A stretch of DNA of 64,000 bases from Chaenocephalus aceratus. Taxonomy: Eukaryota > Chordata > Actinopteri > Perciformes > Channichthyidae. The DNA lies in assembly GCA_023974075.1 (NCBI GenBank), contig JAMFTG010000057.1:22501-86500 (forward strand), given 5' to 3'. Of the stretch, positions 1-11,760 are shown piece after piece; positions within the stretch are counted from its first letter, which is position 1, and every line of letters begins with the position of its first letter. The notes under the pieces were generated by a model, which worked only from the letters and a program-made list of their open reading frames with translations, was not told the origin of the DNA and searched no databases. The position numbers and the translations under genes are program-made.

Positions 1-40
1 AAATTCGTGATATTGGGCTGTATAAATAAGCATTGATTGA
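1..40 (+). mobile_element. 3' tip of an L2-like LINE, plus strand
   Basis: Bases 7-40 match, in opposite orientation, the 3' end of the large LINE at 59418-64000: the same gtgatattgggct-tataaataa block followed by attgattgat repeats. Only the last bases are present, so this copy is either cut by the window edge or severely 5'-truncated. Confidence 0.75.
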
Positions 41-1735
41 TCACTTCACTATATTGCCTTGTTGTGCGTTAAGTGTGGATGTCTGGCATTGAGCCGTTGG
101 AAGTGTGGCACAAAGACTTTATGCTTGAATGTATTTTCTTTTTCTTTGAACGAAGCTGAGCAGTAAATTGCTCTTTTGACTTTTACCCAGCGACTGAGCC
201 GTCTGCCTCTGAAGGCGTCTTTGCACCTCTCATTTACGACTTCCAAACAAAACAGATCATACCTGAAGACGAGCCGATTTATCTGTTTTTATTGCACATT
301 AAGACGGCGACCGAGCGCCGGCTAGATAAAGAAAAGGGTGGAGGGAAGACAAAAGAGCGGGAAAAACCACCCGAGGGCTTCTCTTAAGTTAAGTCAATAC
401 TGCGAGTAGTTTAGGTGCAAGCTTTTTCTCTGTTCTCTAAGAGACGATTGTACCATCTTTCTCTTTACCTTTTTAATCTCTTGCATTTTAAGAACCAACC
501 TTCAAACGTCTCAGTGTCTTTATCTCTCGACTGCACATTGTTTCCACCATCTTCTATTTACAAAACAGTTATTATTTCTCTAAATCTTTCTCTGAGGCAC
601 GCCGTCTTTCTGTCTCTTTGTTTCTGCTGCACACAAAAGCTCTCAGACATCTCGTCATGCGCAAACACTGCTCGTCTTCCCCACTTTTCGGTCACATGGA
701 AGAACTTTGAGTTAATTGGCTTATTCTCTAAGCAGGCATTAACAATATTTCTGGGTCAGGACCATTGCCCTTAATGAGAAACCGGTTTGTCCCACATCAG
801 CTGGACCAAGGATCGCTACCGAGATGCCGAGCAAGTATCACTTTGGACACACTCATTTAAAAGTTTTCCCTCCCTGAAGGCAGAGAAGACATTTAGAGTT
901 TCAGACGACTTTCAAACACATTTCCAGCTACTTAATGGATCACTCTCGATTGGAAAGCATTAAGACACAGAGCCACGGATGCAGTTTGTTGCTACAGTTT
1001 CAGGGAAGAGGAGATTGTACGAGGTTGCCGCTCCCCGGGGGCTTTGCAGTTTCGATTTGTTGGCATACGTCATTAAGGTTTGTCCTGCGGGTCCACTAAA
1101 CTCCGCTTGTAATGATGGACTCGCCAATAGACCTAAAGGAAGCGAATGCAGAACAGATATATAGGCCTATCGGGTATTTAACAGCATATAGCGACTCAAA
1201 ATGTATGGGTGTGATTTCACCCCTGCTTATTCACAGTTGGTTTATCACTGGCTCAAATATAGAGGGTATTGTTTTAACAATATCGTGGAGATGGCACATG
1301 CTAGTAGTGCTCGAACATGGTCCCAAAAGATAAGAAAGACACACATGTAATCTGTGCAAAAGGACGTTTTTAGCTATGCTAAGCTGGACTGTTGGTTTTT
1401 CCATCGCTGACTGAAATATCTTAATAACTATTGGAGGTGTTGCCGTTAAATCTGGCACAGAAATTCACAGTACCCAGAAGATACATTATTGTGATACTTT
1501 GAATCCTAACGTATTTTGGTTTAGCAACACCATTAAGTCACATTTGGTCCTTCGTTCTGTGACATGACTCAACGTCTACTAGATATATTGATGCAAACCA
1601 TTATACACATATTCATTGTCCCCAGATGGTGTATCTTAAAGACTTTGGTGATCGCCTGGCGCTTTTTGTAAGGCACCACCATTGGGTTAACATTTGGAGT
1701 GCAGAGTCACAGAAGCGTGGCTTTAGACTCTTAAA
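41..1735. other. Intronic-looking sequence, nothing recognised
   Basis: Only short random open frames occur, none with codon bias, splice-site context or a protein family I recognise. I see no inverted-repeat boundaries or long tandem repeats. Confidence 0.5.
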
Positions 1736-1850
1736 TCAAATCAAAGCAAATCAAAGTTTATTTATAAAGCACATTTAAAAGCGATTTTTGGTCGGGCCAA
1801 GTGCTGAACATGTAATAAATACTACAATCACATAAAAACACAGTATTAGT
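1736..1850 (-). mobile_element. Retroelement 3' tail remnant
   Basis: The text caaagtttatttataaagcac followed by an A-rich stretch is the reverse-oriented 3' tail seen on many fish LINEs and SINEs. No coding part remains. Assigned by resemblance only. Confidence 0.45.
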
Positions 1851-1990
1851 CTTGTTTCAGCAGAGTTTTATATCTTCAGACCTTTTGGGGCCCTCGGTTG
1901 AACTGCTTGTCAAAAAGTTTGGAAACCACAGATACATGAATTAGTAGAGTGACAGAAATCAACAGTTTTGATATCCAAATAATCACTTAA

Positions 1991-2633
1991 AGGGGACCTA
2001 TCATGCAAAACGCACTTTTTGATGTCTTTTATACATATGAAAATAAAACCCCCTCTCTTTTCCTCCGTTCCCAAATCTCTAAAAACGGGGAACAACGGAG
2101 CTGATCCAGATTTGCGTCCGATATGACGTAACATCTGAAATGTGGACCCACGGCCCAATCAGAAACGTTGCTATCAGAAACAATGCCCGACTGTTTTGGA
2201 CGTAATATGGTCGGTGTTTACATTAGCATCGCTAACACTCAGAGATAACCTGTGCTGGAGAGCATGTGTGTGAAGAAGCAGGAAGTAAAAAGGAACTCAC
2301 CTTGTGGTATAACCGGCAAGAGAGAAAGCCTTTGAGCTCCAGACTGTTTCAGATCCTTGATAATCCATGATATGGCGTTTCATCACGGCAGCATTTAGTT
2401 TAGACGGTAGCTGCCGGGTCCCGCATGAGCTCAGACCCCTCCTTTTTTTTTTTATATAAAAGCTTTATACCCAAAATCAGCACTTTAGAAACAGGAAGTG
2501 AAATAGAGGGATATGAGGCATGGCTAGAATGGGTGATCCGTTTGGTATTTTGAGCAAAACACTTCATAGACATGTTTTTTATATATTTTTATATATCTAT
2601 GCTATTGCCTAAAAATAGCACGATAGCTGACCT
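1991..2633 (-). mobile_element. TTAA-flanked non-autonomous DNA transposon, copy 1
   Basis: The element is bounded by TTAA at 1987-1990 and 2634-2637. The inverted ends begin AGGGGACCTATCATGC and AGGTCAGCTATCGTGC. The same 0.65 kb sequence recurs in opposite orientation at 12753-13424 and, rearranged, at 24476-25442. TTAA target sites point to piggyBac- or Kolobok-type transposition; no transposase is present. Confidence 0.8.
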
Positions 2634-2637
2634 TTAA

Positions 2638-3484
2638 AACCATTTATCAAGAAAAAACTTCCATACGATCGATGATTCCAGTTTCTCAAAAAGGAGCATT
2701 TTCCTCTTCTCTTCATTTATGACACCTCGAGGGGCCATCTTTCACTATTATCTGACATTATTCAACTCATAAATTAATTGTTAATTTCATTGATTAAAAG
2801 TTAATGATGACTCTAATGGTTATTTGCTGCCCTAAAGGGAAGTGTCTTAAATGGGTGAAATGACATGCTTTGAAGAAACAGCCTTTGAGCCTCAATGGGA
2901 TACTTAGTATGGAGAAAGGCATTGTCTCCAACATTTTTATAAATGCAATGTTTGGGGATGTTGAGGCATGAGTTTTCTTGTCGGTAATGAGCAGTTTTGT
3001 TGCTCACGGAGGAAAAACAAGAAGTTCTGTGTTGTGATTTAGCATGTGGCGACCGAGCTGTACGACCTGAGGGGAGCCAGGACTCAGAGGGAGTTTTTCA
3101 CAGCACACGCACAGGCTTTTATCACTCTGCGAAATTGGATTGGAAAACAAGAAGCAGCAATGTTCGCTCGTAACCCGCTTGCTAATTTACATCGTCCATC
3201 TGAAAGCTACCTGTGTACACACAACCAAATTTCCCTCCGGACCGCTTATACTGTAGGTGTGTGTCGTAACGAAGGTGTGATCGAGGATTCTGATGTGGGG
3301 AACTTTCACTTCTGGTTATTGTTTCAGTAAATCTCGAGGAGGTACACTAGTAACATGTATGTAGTGTATGGTTAGACATCGAGGGTAAATTGGGTAGGAG
3401 TTTTTTTTAGGTACAAACGGTTTCCACTAGTCTTGAATTACTTTGAAGACATACTCTAATTGGGTAGCTTGTGTCAATCAAATA
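2638..3484. other. No recognised feature
   Basis: Mixed-composition sequence without credible coding potential. I see no repeat shared with the rest of the window. Confidence 0.45.
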
Positions 3485-4171
3485 GAGAAACCGCAGTGAC
3501 GCGTCCTAAAACTCCTTCCGGTTCTTTCGTCAAAAGAATTCTCCATAGGATTTTGGAAAATAGCTCGAAATCAGGTCTGTGGTTGAGACGCATTGAAGAG
3601 ACGGATCACGTTTTGTTCAGCCGGATAATCTCCACATGTCTACCCTACTTAATCTAGCATAAATCTAGTCGCAAGAAGCAAAATGCTAACGTTATGCTAT
3701 AAAGGAGCTACAGCAGGGTCGCTGCTTCAACGTCACGCCGACTTAAGATCCATATTCAAACATACAGATTGTAAATGGAACAAGTTGAAGTGTTTGTCGT
3801 AACAGTCTGCAGGAGGCAGGGACTTCCTTTCAAGCAGAACAGAAACTAACTTAGAGGAGTGTTTACGTGTTCGGTGTAATGACGTACAACGGCCTGGACA
3901 ACTTCTGTAGTCCTATTCAGCCACTTGGTAACAACCATCGTTTTTCAGACACGTCAACTCTTCAGAAATCACCAGTGCGGTCACTGCTGATGTATCTAAT
4001 GTCGTAGAACAAAACGTGATCAGTCTCTTGAATTTGTGTCAAACACGGACCTTATTTCCAGATATTTTCCAAAACCCTATGGAGAGATTGCATTGCTTTT
4101 TGTCGAAGGAACCGGAGGTGGTAAACATGCTAACTTACCTCCGGGTTTTAGGACGCGTCACTGCGGTTCTC
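3485..4171. mobile_element. Long-TIR non-autonomous DNA transposon
   Basis: Bases 3485-3640 and 4171-4000 (reversed) are diverged inverted copies starting GAGAAACCGCAGTGACGCG and GAGAACCGCAGTGACGCG. Similarity continues inward for roughly 150-200 bases, with indels. TA dinucleotides at 3483-3484 and 4172-4173 fit a Tc1/mariner-like target site. The inner part has no open frame. Confidence 0.7.
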
Positions 4172-4344
4172 TATATGGTTGTACTGTGAGTTGGTCAGGT
4201 AAAGGTCACTTCAGTTTATTTTTTGAGCATTTAAACATCATTTCTGGTTTCAAAACCAAAACAACAAGCTAAAAGGGCTAAAAGACAAGGCAAGCTGATT
4301 GTGACAGCGAAGTTACTGGAAATGAAATCTAACGGGTGATGAAA

Positions 4345-4570
4345 ACACTTTGTAGATAGTTTTTTGATCCATGCTTAGTGGAGGAATATTGATCAGTGCA
4401 ATGTTTCGCCTTCATGAAACTGAAAAGCTGTATTAATCGAAGCCAGAGGTATTTATAGGTAAAGACATTTGCTAAAAGTGAACTGTTAAGCTGAGCGTTG
4501 AGTATCACATGTTGCCATATGCTGCAATTAGAAAGGCTGTATATCTCCCCGAGCTCCTTCACAATCATGG
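4345..4570 (+). repeat. Diverged copy of the segment that precedes the L2 tail
   Basis: It shares catgcttagtg-aggaatatt, then ttgctaaaag and gagcgt-gagtatcacat, with the segment at 4675-4740 continued at 5499-5590. The two copies are diverged and in the same orientation. The second was interrupted by the element at 4741-5495. Confidence 0.5.
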
Positions 4571-4740
4571 GTCGATGTGACCAGAATTTCTCGTTCGAAA
4601 AACCAAAACAAGAAACTCCGTCAAGCCAAATGTAACAGCTGAGTTTGGGAGATAATTATATTGGGTGATAGGTCTCTACGACAAAACATCTTTCACTTGA
4701 ACACATAGTATTTTGACCCATGCTTAGTGAAGAAATATTA

Positions 4741-5495
4741 AGGCGCATTTTCACTGCAGCGGGTAGCTCGCTTTAAGCGTGCCGAGCCGTGCGGGGCCCG
4801 TTTTTGGTTGCGTTTCCACTTGGCCTAGTTTTGGCCCGGGGCTACTTTTTCACCTTTTTTTCTGGCCCGACTAAACCGTGGTTCTAGGGCCAGGAACAAC
4901 CAGGCTGAGTCGGGCTGAGCATGCTAAACTAGAGAGAGAATCGCTGGCAAGGGGGCTACAACTACAACAAGATGAACATATTTAACCGTGATTTAATTGT
5001 AATACACGTTTCAAAATGATGCCGAAGTAACAACATACTGATACCGGTTAGTAAAGACCATGAATTAATGCTTTGACAAGTCTGCAGACAGACGGCAGAG
5101 AAACACCTTTTAAAATGCGTGTTTTCTGAATGGAGATCGGCTAAGCCAACGCAGTGTATGCTCCGACCGTCCACACTCACAACAACGGCCTACAGACATA
5201 AATAAACCAGCGACTGCATTCGCCATGACACAGACAGTCTGTGGTTTGTACTTGTTAACTTTTGTCTAGTTTCTGAACAGATATGAGGAGCTCTGAGTGC
5301 TAACAGCTAACGGCTGTGTTGTTTTTTGGGGCGCTCATTGAAGATGACGTCATGGCTCCGCCTACACTGCGTTACTATAGTAACTGCCCCAGTTCCTAAA
5401 CTGTAATGGAAGCGCAGCATTAAAGTGAGCCAGGCCTAATAAGGCCTAACCAAAACCGAGCGAGGCCGAGCGAGGCCTGCAGTGGAAAAGCGCCA
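4741..5495. mobile_element. PIF/Harbinger-like element, copy 1
   Basis: A TTA duplication flanks the element (4738-4740 and 5496-5498). Ends are AGGCGCATTTTCACTGCA and TGGCGCTTTTCCACTGCA, about 20 bases of inverted repeat. Inner segments near 5350-5410 match the related copy at 28579-29141. No open transposase. TWA target sites are typical of PIF/Harbinger. Confidence 0.75.
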
Positions 5496-5498
5496 TTA

Positions 5499-6263
5499 GT
5501 GGAGAAGTCTTATTTCGCAAGACAAAAAAGCTCAAACTTTGCTAAAAGATCATCGTCCACCTGAGCGTGGAGTATCACATTTTGCCAAACGGCTCGCTGC
5601 ACCCTCACTGCGAGGGGGACCCAAGTTCCCATCAGCAGAAACACGTGGGTTTTCTATCCTGGCTCCAAGATGGTGGAATGAGCTCCCATTGACATCAGGA
5701 CAGCAGAAAGCTTACACACCTTCCGGACTGAAACTCATCTCTTTCGACTCCACCTCGAGCGATAGAACTATTAACAAAGCCACTTATATACTAACAAAGC
5801 ACTGGCTTCTCTAAAGCCAGTTGAGTAGCCTTGAAATGTTTAGCTCTATGAAACCTGATGTACTTTATGGATAGCAGTGGCTCAGTCAGTAGGGCTTGGA
5901 CTGGGAGCCGTAGGGTCGCCGGTTCAAGTCCCGACCAGACCTAAAATATGGAGTGTGGAAATGCTACTGGAGAGGGTCCCCAGTTCAACTCCTCCTGCCC
6001 TGCCGTGGTGCCCTGAGCAAGGCACCGGACACCCCCTTCCCCCCCACTCCCATTGCTCCCAGGCGCTGTCCACTAGCTGCCCACTAGCTGCCCACTGCCT
6101 AGTGCTAGACTCCTGGTACTAGGATGGGTACACATGCTGTGTGCCTGTGTGACCATCAAAGAGGGTTTCATCCCTCCCAATATTATTTATTATTCTGTTT
6201 TCTACAAGTTTGTATCTTCTTGGTCGACTGCACTTATTGTAAGTCAGCTAAATGTAATGTAAT
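5499..6263 (+). mobile_element. L2-like LINE 3' fragment split by a SINE
   Basis: Bases 5555-5700 encode a degraded reverse-transcriptase C-terminal tail containing WWNELP. The 3' UTR runs through 5800-5868 and resumes at 6186-6263, ending in aatgtaatgtaatg. The same 3' UTR occurs in reverse at 57059-57356 without the interruption, which defines the SINE as a later insertion. Confidence 0.75.
5869..6185 (+). mobile_element. tRNA-derived SINE
   Basis: The 5' part resembles a tRNA, with an A-box-like TGGCTCAGTCAGTAGG (5878-5893) and a B-box GGTTCAAGTCC (5921-5931). The middle contains gccctgagcaaggcac and ctgcccactgcc, typical of fish V-SINE-like families. A tttat repeat at 5864-5868 and 6186-6190 may be the target-site duplication. 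Confidence 0.75.
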
Positions 6264-6332
6264 GTCAGGTGCAGTAATCGGCCTGCAGGTATAACAGACT
6301 CATTCTCAGTAGAAAGGGAGGCATCAGAAAGT

Positions 6333-6333
<1 letters not shown>

Positions 6334-6375
<42 letters not shown>

Positions 6376-6377
6376 AC

Positions 6378-6430
<53 letters not shown>
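6334..6430. repeat. (CA)n microsatellite
   Basis: About 97 bases of CA repeat with a short interruption near 6374-6380. Confidence 0.95.
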
Positions 6431-6433
<3 letters not shown>

Positions 6434-6729
6434 ATAATTTCATTAGGCTGTACAGCGTCGGCTCTGATAGCGGCGGCTGGACGGATCCTCCGAGAGCTGG
6501 AGTCTGGAGCTCTCTGCTTTTGTTGGAGGGGAATGAGGGAAAGATAAGCAGGGCACCAGAACTCGCCCGTGGAGAATGGGGGTGGGGGTGGCAAGCAAAG
6601 GCTGTTACATTTAACTGCAAAGGGCATACAGGCGCACTCCAACTCTGATTGATTCCCTCCTCAAAGTCGATGATGTTCAGCGGGTTATGGCTTGTAAAGA
6701 GAAGCATCTGTCTCTCACTCTGTTTCTAT

Positions 6730-6731
<2 letters not shown>

Positions 6732-6787
<56 letters not shown>

Positions 6788-6792
6788 CACAC
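6732..6792. repeat. (CA)n microsatellite
   Basis: About 61 bases of CA repeat with one G interruption at 6781. Confidence 0.95.
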
Positions 6793-8221
6793 TTCTACCC
6801 AAACTGTGTTTTTATCAGATGTTGCTGCATCACATTTCAAGTGCTTTTTAAAATGTGTTTCTGAGATACTGAACACTGAAATCTCTCGCTTTCCAAACTG
6901 AGGTCAGGACACACATTTCTTCCTTTTGTAATATATACATGAAGGCAGATGGATAGAAGACTTTGTCACGGAGAACTTATCTCAGATACTATACCTACAT
7001 TCTGTTTCTCACACCCTGCACATCGTGATCGGAGCGTTACGCAGGAGATACTGTAAAGTGTATGTATGTGTAGGAGAATCCACTTGATCACAGCTTCCTA
7101 GATGTTGGAGCCATGTTTCTGGCTTTTACTGGTCATTTGATCTGCGGAGAGCTTTCTGTTTGGTTCCCCTCAGATGTGAGTGGTTTGTGAAAGGGTTAGC
7201 CTGTCCGCTCCAATCGGTTTGATGCAAACCAGCTGAACATGCATTTGTCGTTGTGAGACATTCTGGAAAATGGAAAAGTAATCAATCTGACAATGTGATA
7301 CGGAGATACACGGAGTCATCTATTAACGGCAGCTTCATTTTCTAGCTACCCGATAACGTCTGCCAGAAAATATTTAATTTCCTCAAACTACAAGACATAA
7401 ATAAGGTGCTTTGTGTACCTTTGTGTACTTTAGGTGCATTTTGAGTGGTGTATGTGTGTGACTATTATCATTGTAAACATGAACAGAACGTATGAACAGT
7501 AACTATAGATTGTCATCCACAAGAGGTTTAACCAATAAGTCAATTCAAAGAGCAGCCGGTGTCAAAGTGAGATCTTAACAAAGGGAAGATGGGAGGAAGG
7601 AAAGGAAGTCATAATGCGTCTCAAAGAAAAGTGCAACGATTACGATTTGAAGTCCACGAGGAGGCTTTTGACTTCCAGTACTTTAGGACAAGTCGGGATA
7701 CCCCTTACAGAAGCCACCTGTTACTTAATGTTTGCAGTCACATGTAACGATCTGCTTTTGCAACCTATGCATTTCAAAACAATTGTCACACCTGTGTTTG
7801 ATAATCTGATCCTCAATGCATCACTACCTGGACTTCTGACAATCTGATAAGTCTTTGAAAACGTGTGTTAACATCAGGTGTAAAGTCGGTCCACTCGTTT
7901 CTGAACGCCGTCGTGCTGTGGGCGGATTGAAACACATGCCTCGTCTCTGTAAATAACCCTCAGGCCGACCACCTGGATTCAATTTCCAAGGTTTTTATTC
8001 CCCCGTTCCAGAGGTGACGAGATGTCACAGCTGGTTTCACACTGTCTCCTGCTCCACATGCTGTCAGGAAAACAGCGAACAACTTCCTGTTGCCGAGCTG
8101 CTGGACAGAAAATATATTTTTAGTTGTAGTCACTTTGTGCACGGCAGCAAGTAATGCACAGCTCTGAATCTGTGATATCTGACGGGTCAACATCCAAATG
8201 CTTACGTATCATGTGTTGTAG
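6793..8221. other. No recognised feature
   Basis: Non-repetitive intron-like sequence. Short open frames such as the one at 7614-7847 have no splice context or family resemblance. Confidence 0.45.
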
Positions 8222-8640
8222 TTATCAGAGGTTGAATGTAACGAGTACATTGTACTTACTGTAAGTAAAATGTTGAGGTACTTCACCGGAGTATTTAACT
8301 TTTATGCTACCTTATAAAAGGTACATTTTGAAGCCAATTTTGTCGTTCTTACTCCACTAAATTCATCTGACATCTTCAAATACGTGCTATACGAGCTTAT
8401 ACAACTACTTCTAAATGAACTTTAATTACATATTATTATAGGTTAAGGTCCCAGTAGCAGTATACAAAGTGATTTAAATGAGCTTCACCTTTATCAGTTG
8501 TTATAAACACAATAATACATCAATGATAATTATCCAGTCATTTAAATGAATGAATCTGAAATGTGATATTGGGAATAACAACTACTTTTACTTTTTAAAC
8601 TTAAAGTATATTTTGACTTCACTATGTAACATTCGCGCTT
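8222..8640. repeat. Interspersed fish repeat rich in gagtac/agtact motifs
   Basis: The pattern gagtacattgtactta, gaggtacttcacc, gagtatttaacttttatgctac matches a common degenerate teleost repeat with repeated TACTT and AAGTA motifs. Related short pieces occur at 14560-14650, 35405-35790 and 53125-53180. Boundaries are uncertain. Confidence 0.5.
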
Positions 8641-8846
8641 CTATTGGTTAGCGCTCCAACACATTGTACGTGATAGGCTAAGGGGCGGGACATCTCTAAG
8701 TGGTTGACCAATCACAACAGAGCCGGCCAGCTAACTAATCAGAGCAGACTGGGCTCTGGTTTCAGACAGAGGGTGAACAGAGGTGCTGCAGCACAGGCAG
8801 TGTGAGAACAATAAAGAGCTTTTTGAACATTAAAGCATGGAGACAT
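8622..8846 (+). repeat. Interspersed element next to the minisatellite
   Basis: This block matches 17580-17790 and 36835-36905 plus 37251-37325 in reverse orientation. It carries ggggcgggacatctctaag and ttgaccaatcacaacagag. It leads straight into the 57-bp minisatellite, and its last bases are the first minisatellite unit. Confidence 0.75.
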
Positions 8847-9626
8847 GTAGAGACACTACACACTGATATACACCTGAACATCAGCAGGAGAGGACTCTTT
8901 AAAGTAGAGACACTACATACTGATATACACCTGAACATCAGCAGGAGAGGACTCTTTAAAGTAGAGACACTACATACTGATATACACCTGAACATCAGCA
9001 GGAGAGGACTCTTTAAAGTAGAGACACTACATACTGATATACACCTGAACATCAGCAGGAGAGGACTCTTTAAAGTAGAGACACTACATACTGATATACA
9101 CCTGAACATCAGCAGGAGAGGACTCTTTAAAGTAGAGACACTACATACTGATATATACCTGAACATCAGCAGGAGAGGACTCTTTAAAGTAGAGACACTA
9201 CATACTGATATACACCTGAACATCAGCAGGAGAGGACTCTTTAAAGTAGAGACACTACATACTAATATATACCTGAACATCAGCAGGAGAGGACTCTTTA
9301 AAGTAGGACACTACATACTGATATACACCTGAACATCAGCAGGAGAGGACTCTTTAAAGTAGAGACACTACATACTGATATACACCTGAACATCACCTGG
9401 AGAGGACTCTTTAAAGTAGAGACACTACATACTGATATACACCTGAACATCAGCAGGAGAGGACTCTTTAAAGTAGAGACACTACATACTGATATACACC
9501 TGAACATCAGCAGGAGAGGACTCTTTAAAGTAGAGACACTACATACTGATATACACCTGGACATCAGCAGGAGAGGACTCTTTAAAGTAGAGACACTACA
9601 TACTGATATACACCTGGACATCAGCA
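8847..9626. repeat. 57-bp minisatellite, about 13-14 units
   Basis: The unit runs from gtagagacactacata through tatacacctgaacatcag to actctttaaa. Units differ by few substitutions; the last two have a changed ctggacat and a decayed end. Because 57 is divisible by three, open frames run through the array on both strands, interrupted where one unit near 9305 lacks two bases. These frames are not genes. Confidence 0.95.
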
Positions 9627-9697
9627 AATTAGGATCCTTTAAGTAAGAATTCAGAGTACTGCTTCTCCTCTTTTCTGTTCCTGTTCTCTGGTTATAA

Positions 9698-9722
9698 TGT
9701 GTGTGTGTGTGTGTGTGTGTGT
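9698..9722. repeat. (TG)n microsatellite upstream of the exon
   Basis: About 12 TG units ending 14 bases before the 3' splice site of the 9737-9822 exon. It forms part of the pyrimidine-poor region before ttctatctgtgcag. Confidence 0.95.
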
Positions 9723-9736
9723 TTCTATCTGTGCAG

Positions 9737-9822
9737 GGAGAACGAGGTCCTGAAGGTCCAGTTGAAGAAGTACGTGGGGGCGGTGCAGATGCTGAAGAGA
9801 GAGGGCAGCCAGGGCAATGACG
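9737..9822 (+). CDS. snx29: snx29 internal exon (sorting nexin 29, coiled-coil part)
   Basis: This 86-base exon follows a 3' splice site (tctatctgtgcag) and ends at a gt donor (gacg/gtacac). It enters in phase 2 and leaves in phase 1, giving 28 whole codons that include ENEVLKVQLKKYVGAVQM and LKREGSQGND. I recognise this as the coiled-coil region of sorting nexin 29, a RUN- and PX-domain protein of the sorting nexin family. The segment is rich in K, E, L and V with heptad-like spacing and has no stop. SNX29's exact cellular job is poorly defined; family membership suggests membrane traffic. The donor is weak, lacking the usual aagt after gt, and runs directly into a CA repeat. No other exon is visible upstream. 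The match is from memory of the human protein, not a search. Confidence 0.9.
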
Positions 9823-10569
<747 letters not shown>

Positions 10570-10862
10570 ATGCTGAACGTAATTGCAGCTTCTAACACAA
10601 GGATGGGCCAAATGCTTTATATCGTGTCTAAAGCTTTTCAATAGTGTTTTATTTTCAGAGTTTATAGATTTTTTTATCTTCACAGTATATTTTCTACTTT
10701 TAATGCTGTTTTAATTCTATTTTGAGATGTTTAAATTCTAGTATTGTTTATTTCTATTCTTTAATTTATACTTATGTCCAATGCCTTGTTTTGTTGTTTA
10801 TGCTGCTGCAATGCAAACATTTCCCAATTTGGGATCAATAAAGTACCTCCTATCTTATCTAA
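10570..10862 (+). mobile_element. LINE 3' UTR remnant
   Basis: The T-rich stretch ends with atttgggatcaataaagtac and a tatcttatct tail, a form common at the 3' end of fish non-LTR retrotransposons. No coding part remains upstream. Confidence 0.55.
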
Positions 10863-11124
10863 TGCAGAGACCTTGTACATGTCCCCTCTGTGGGATGAAT
10901 GAAGCGTGCAGAGAATCAAAATAAATCATCATTAAAGCTGGACGATGGTCTGTAAACAGTTACGTACTGTAAGGGTGGGCCATGTGGATACAATCTTTCA
11001 CATTATGTAAACCGTGGGGGAAACTTCTGAAGCAATGGAGAGTCAGAGCTGGAGCTTTGATGGCAAACACTGACGGTTTATTCAGAGTTACAGTCGGAGA
11101 ATTAACAAGACAGGTGGTGTGTTC

Positions 11125-11760
11125 GTATATAGTATTCGTTTATTAGTCCCAGAGGGGAAAATGGGTTGCAGCACATCACAGAGGCTTTTAAAAAGTTAAG
11201 ACAATACATCTTACAGCAAGATAGACACAGATAAAAACAAACAGACATAAGAAAACCAGATATCGGCAGACATGACGAGGGGCCTATAGTCCCTCATTTG
11301 CGAGATTGTGGGGACAGGGCCAGAACAGCTGGGTAAACAGTGCGTCCTAGCCATCGTTTATTCAGGAGTTTGAGCTCGTGGGACGAAAGACAGCCGAGAT
11401 CTGTTCTTTTCTAAATAGGGGCACGATATCTCCGCCCGGATGGCAACAGTTCAAAGTAAGTGCCAATTTTAAAACTCTGTCCTTGTATAAGCATTCTATA
11501 TTAGCAAATGAGATTCCTGTCAATTTACTGGACAATGTTACGGCCCTCCTGACTGACCTTCTCTGTGCCTCAGTGGCGTTGCCGAACCAGCATATAATGC
11601 CGAAGGAGAGCACACTTTCGATAAAAGCATGATAAAACATCTTCACCATTCTGTTGCCGACATTAAAAGACAATCATTTACGTAAAAAAAACATTCTTTG
11701 TTGAGACTTAGCATAGTAATAGTAATAATCAACATTCTTCATGAGCGAGACTAAACAATG
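11125..11760 (-). pseudogene. Degraded LINE reverse-transcriptase C-terminus and 3' UTR
   Basis: On the minus strand, 11760-11362 encodes the tail of a non-LTR reverse transcriptase. It includes AKSQQRMFFLRK, then one in-frame TGA near 11675, then SFNVGNRMVKMFYHAFIESV and LSFGIICWFGNATEAQRR. The downstream 3' UTR ends near 11125 with ctctgggactaataaacg. The stop replaces what is usually an Arg codon in FLRRLxSF-type motifs. The 5' part, including all catalytic motifs, is missing. The clade is not certain. Confidence 0.75.

Noticed and set aside
5878..5931. tRNA gene
   Set aside because: The A and B boxes belong to a SINE: no complete cloverleaf, and it is followed by SINE body sequence. The same applies at 27806.
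8802..9332. Long open frame on the plus strand, and its minus-strand partner
   Set aside because: Both are the 57-bp minisatellite read in frame; the period is 19 codons, and the frames break where one unit lost two bases.
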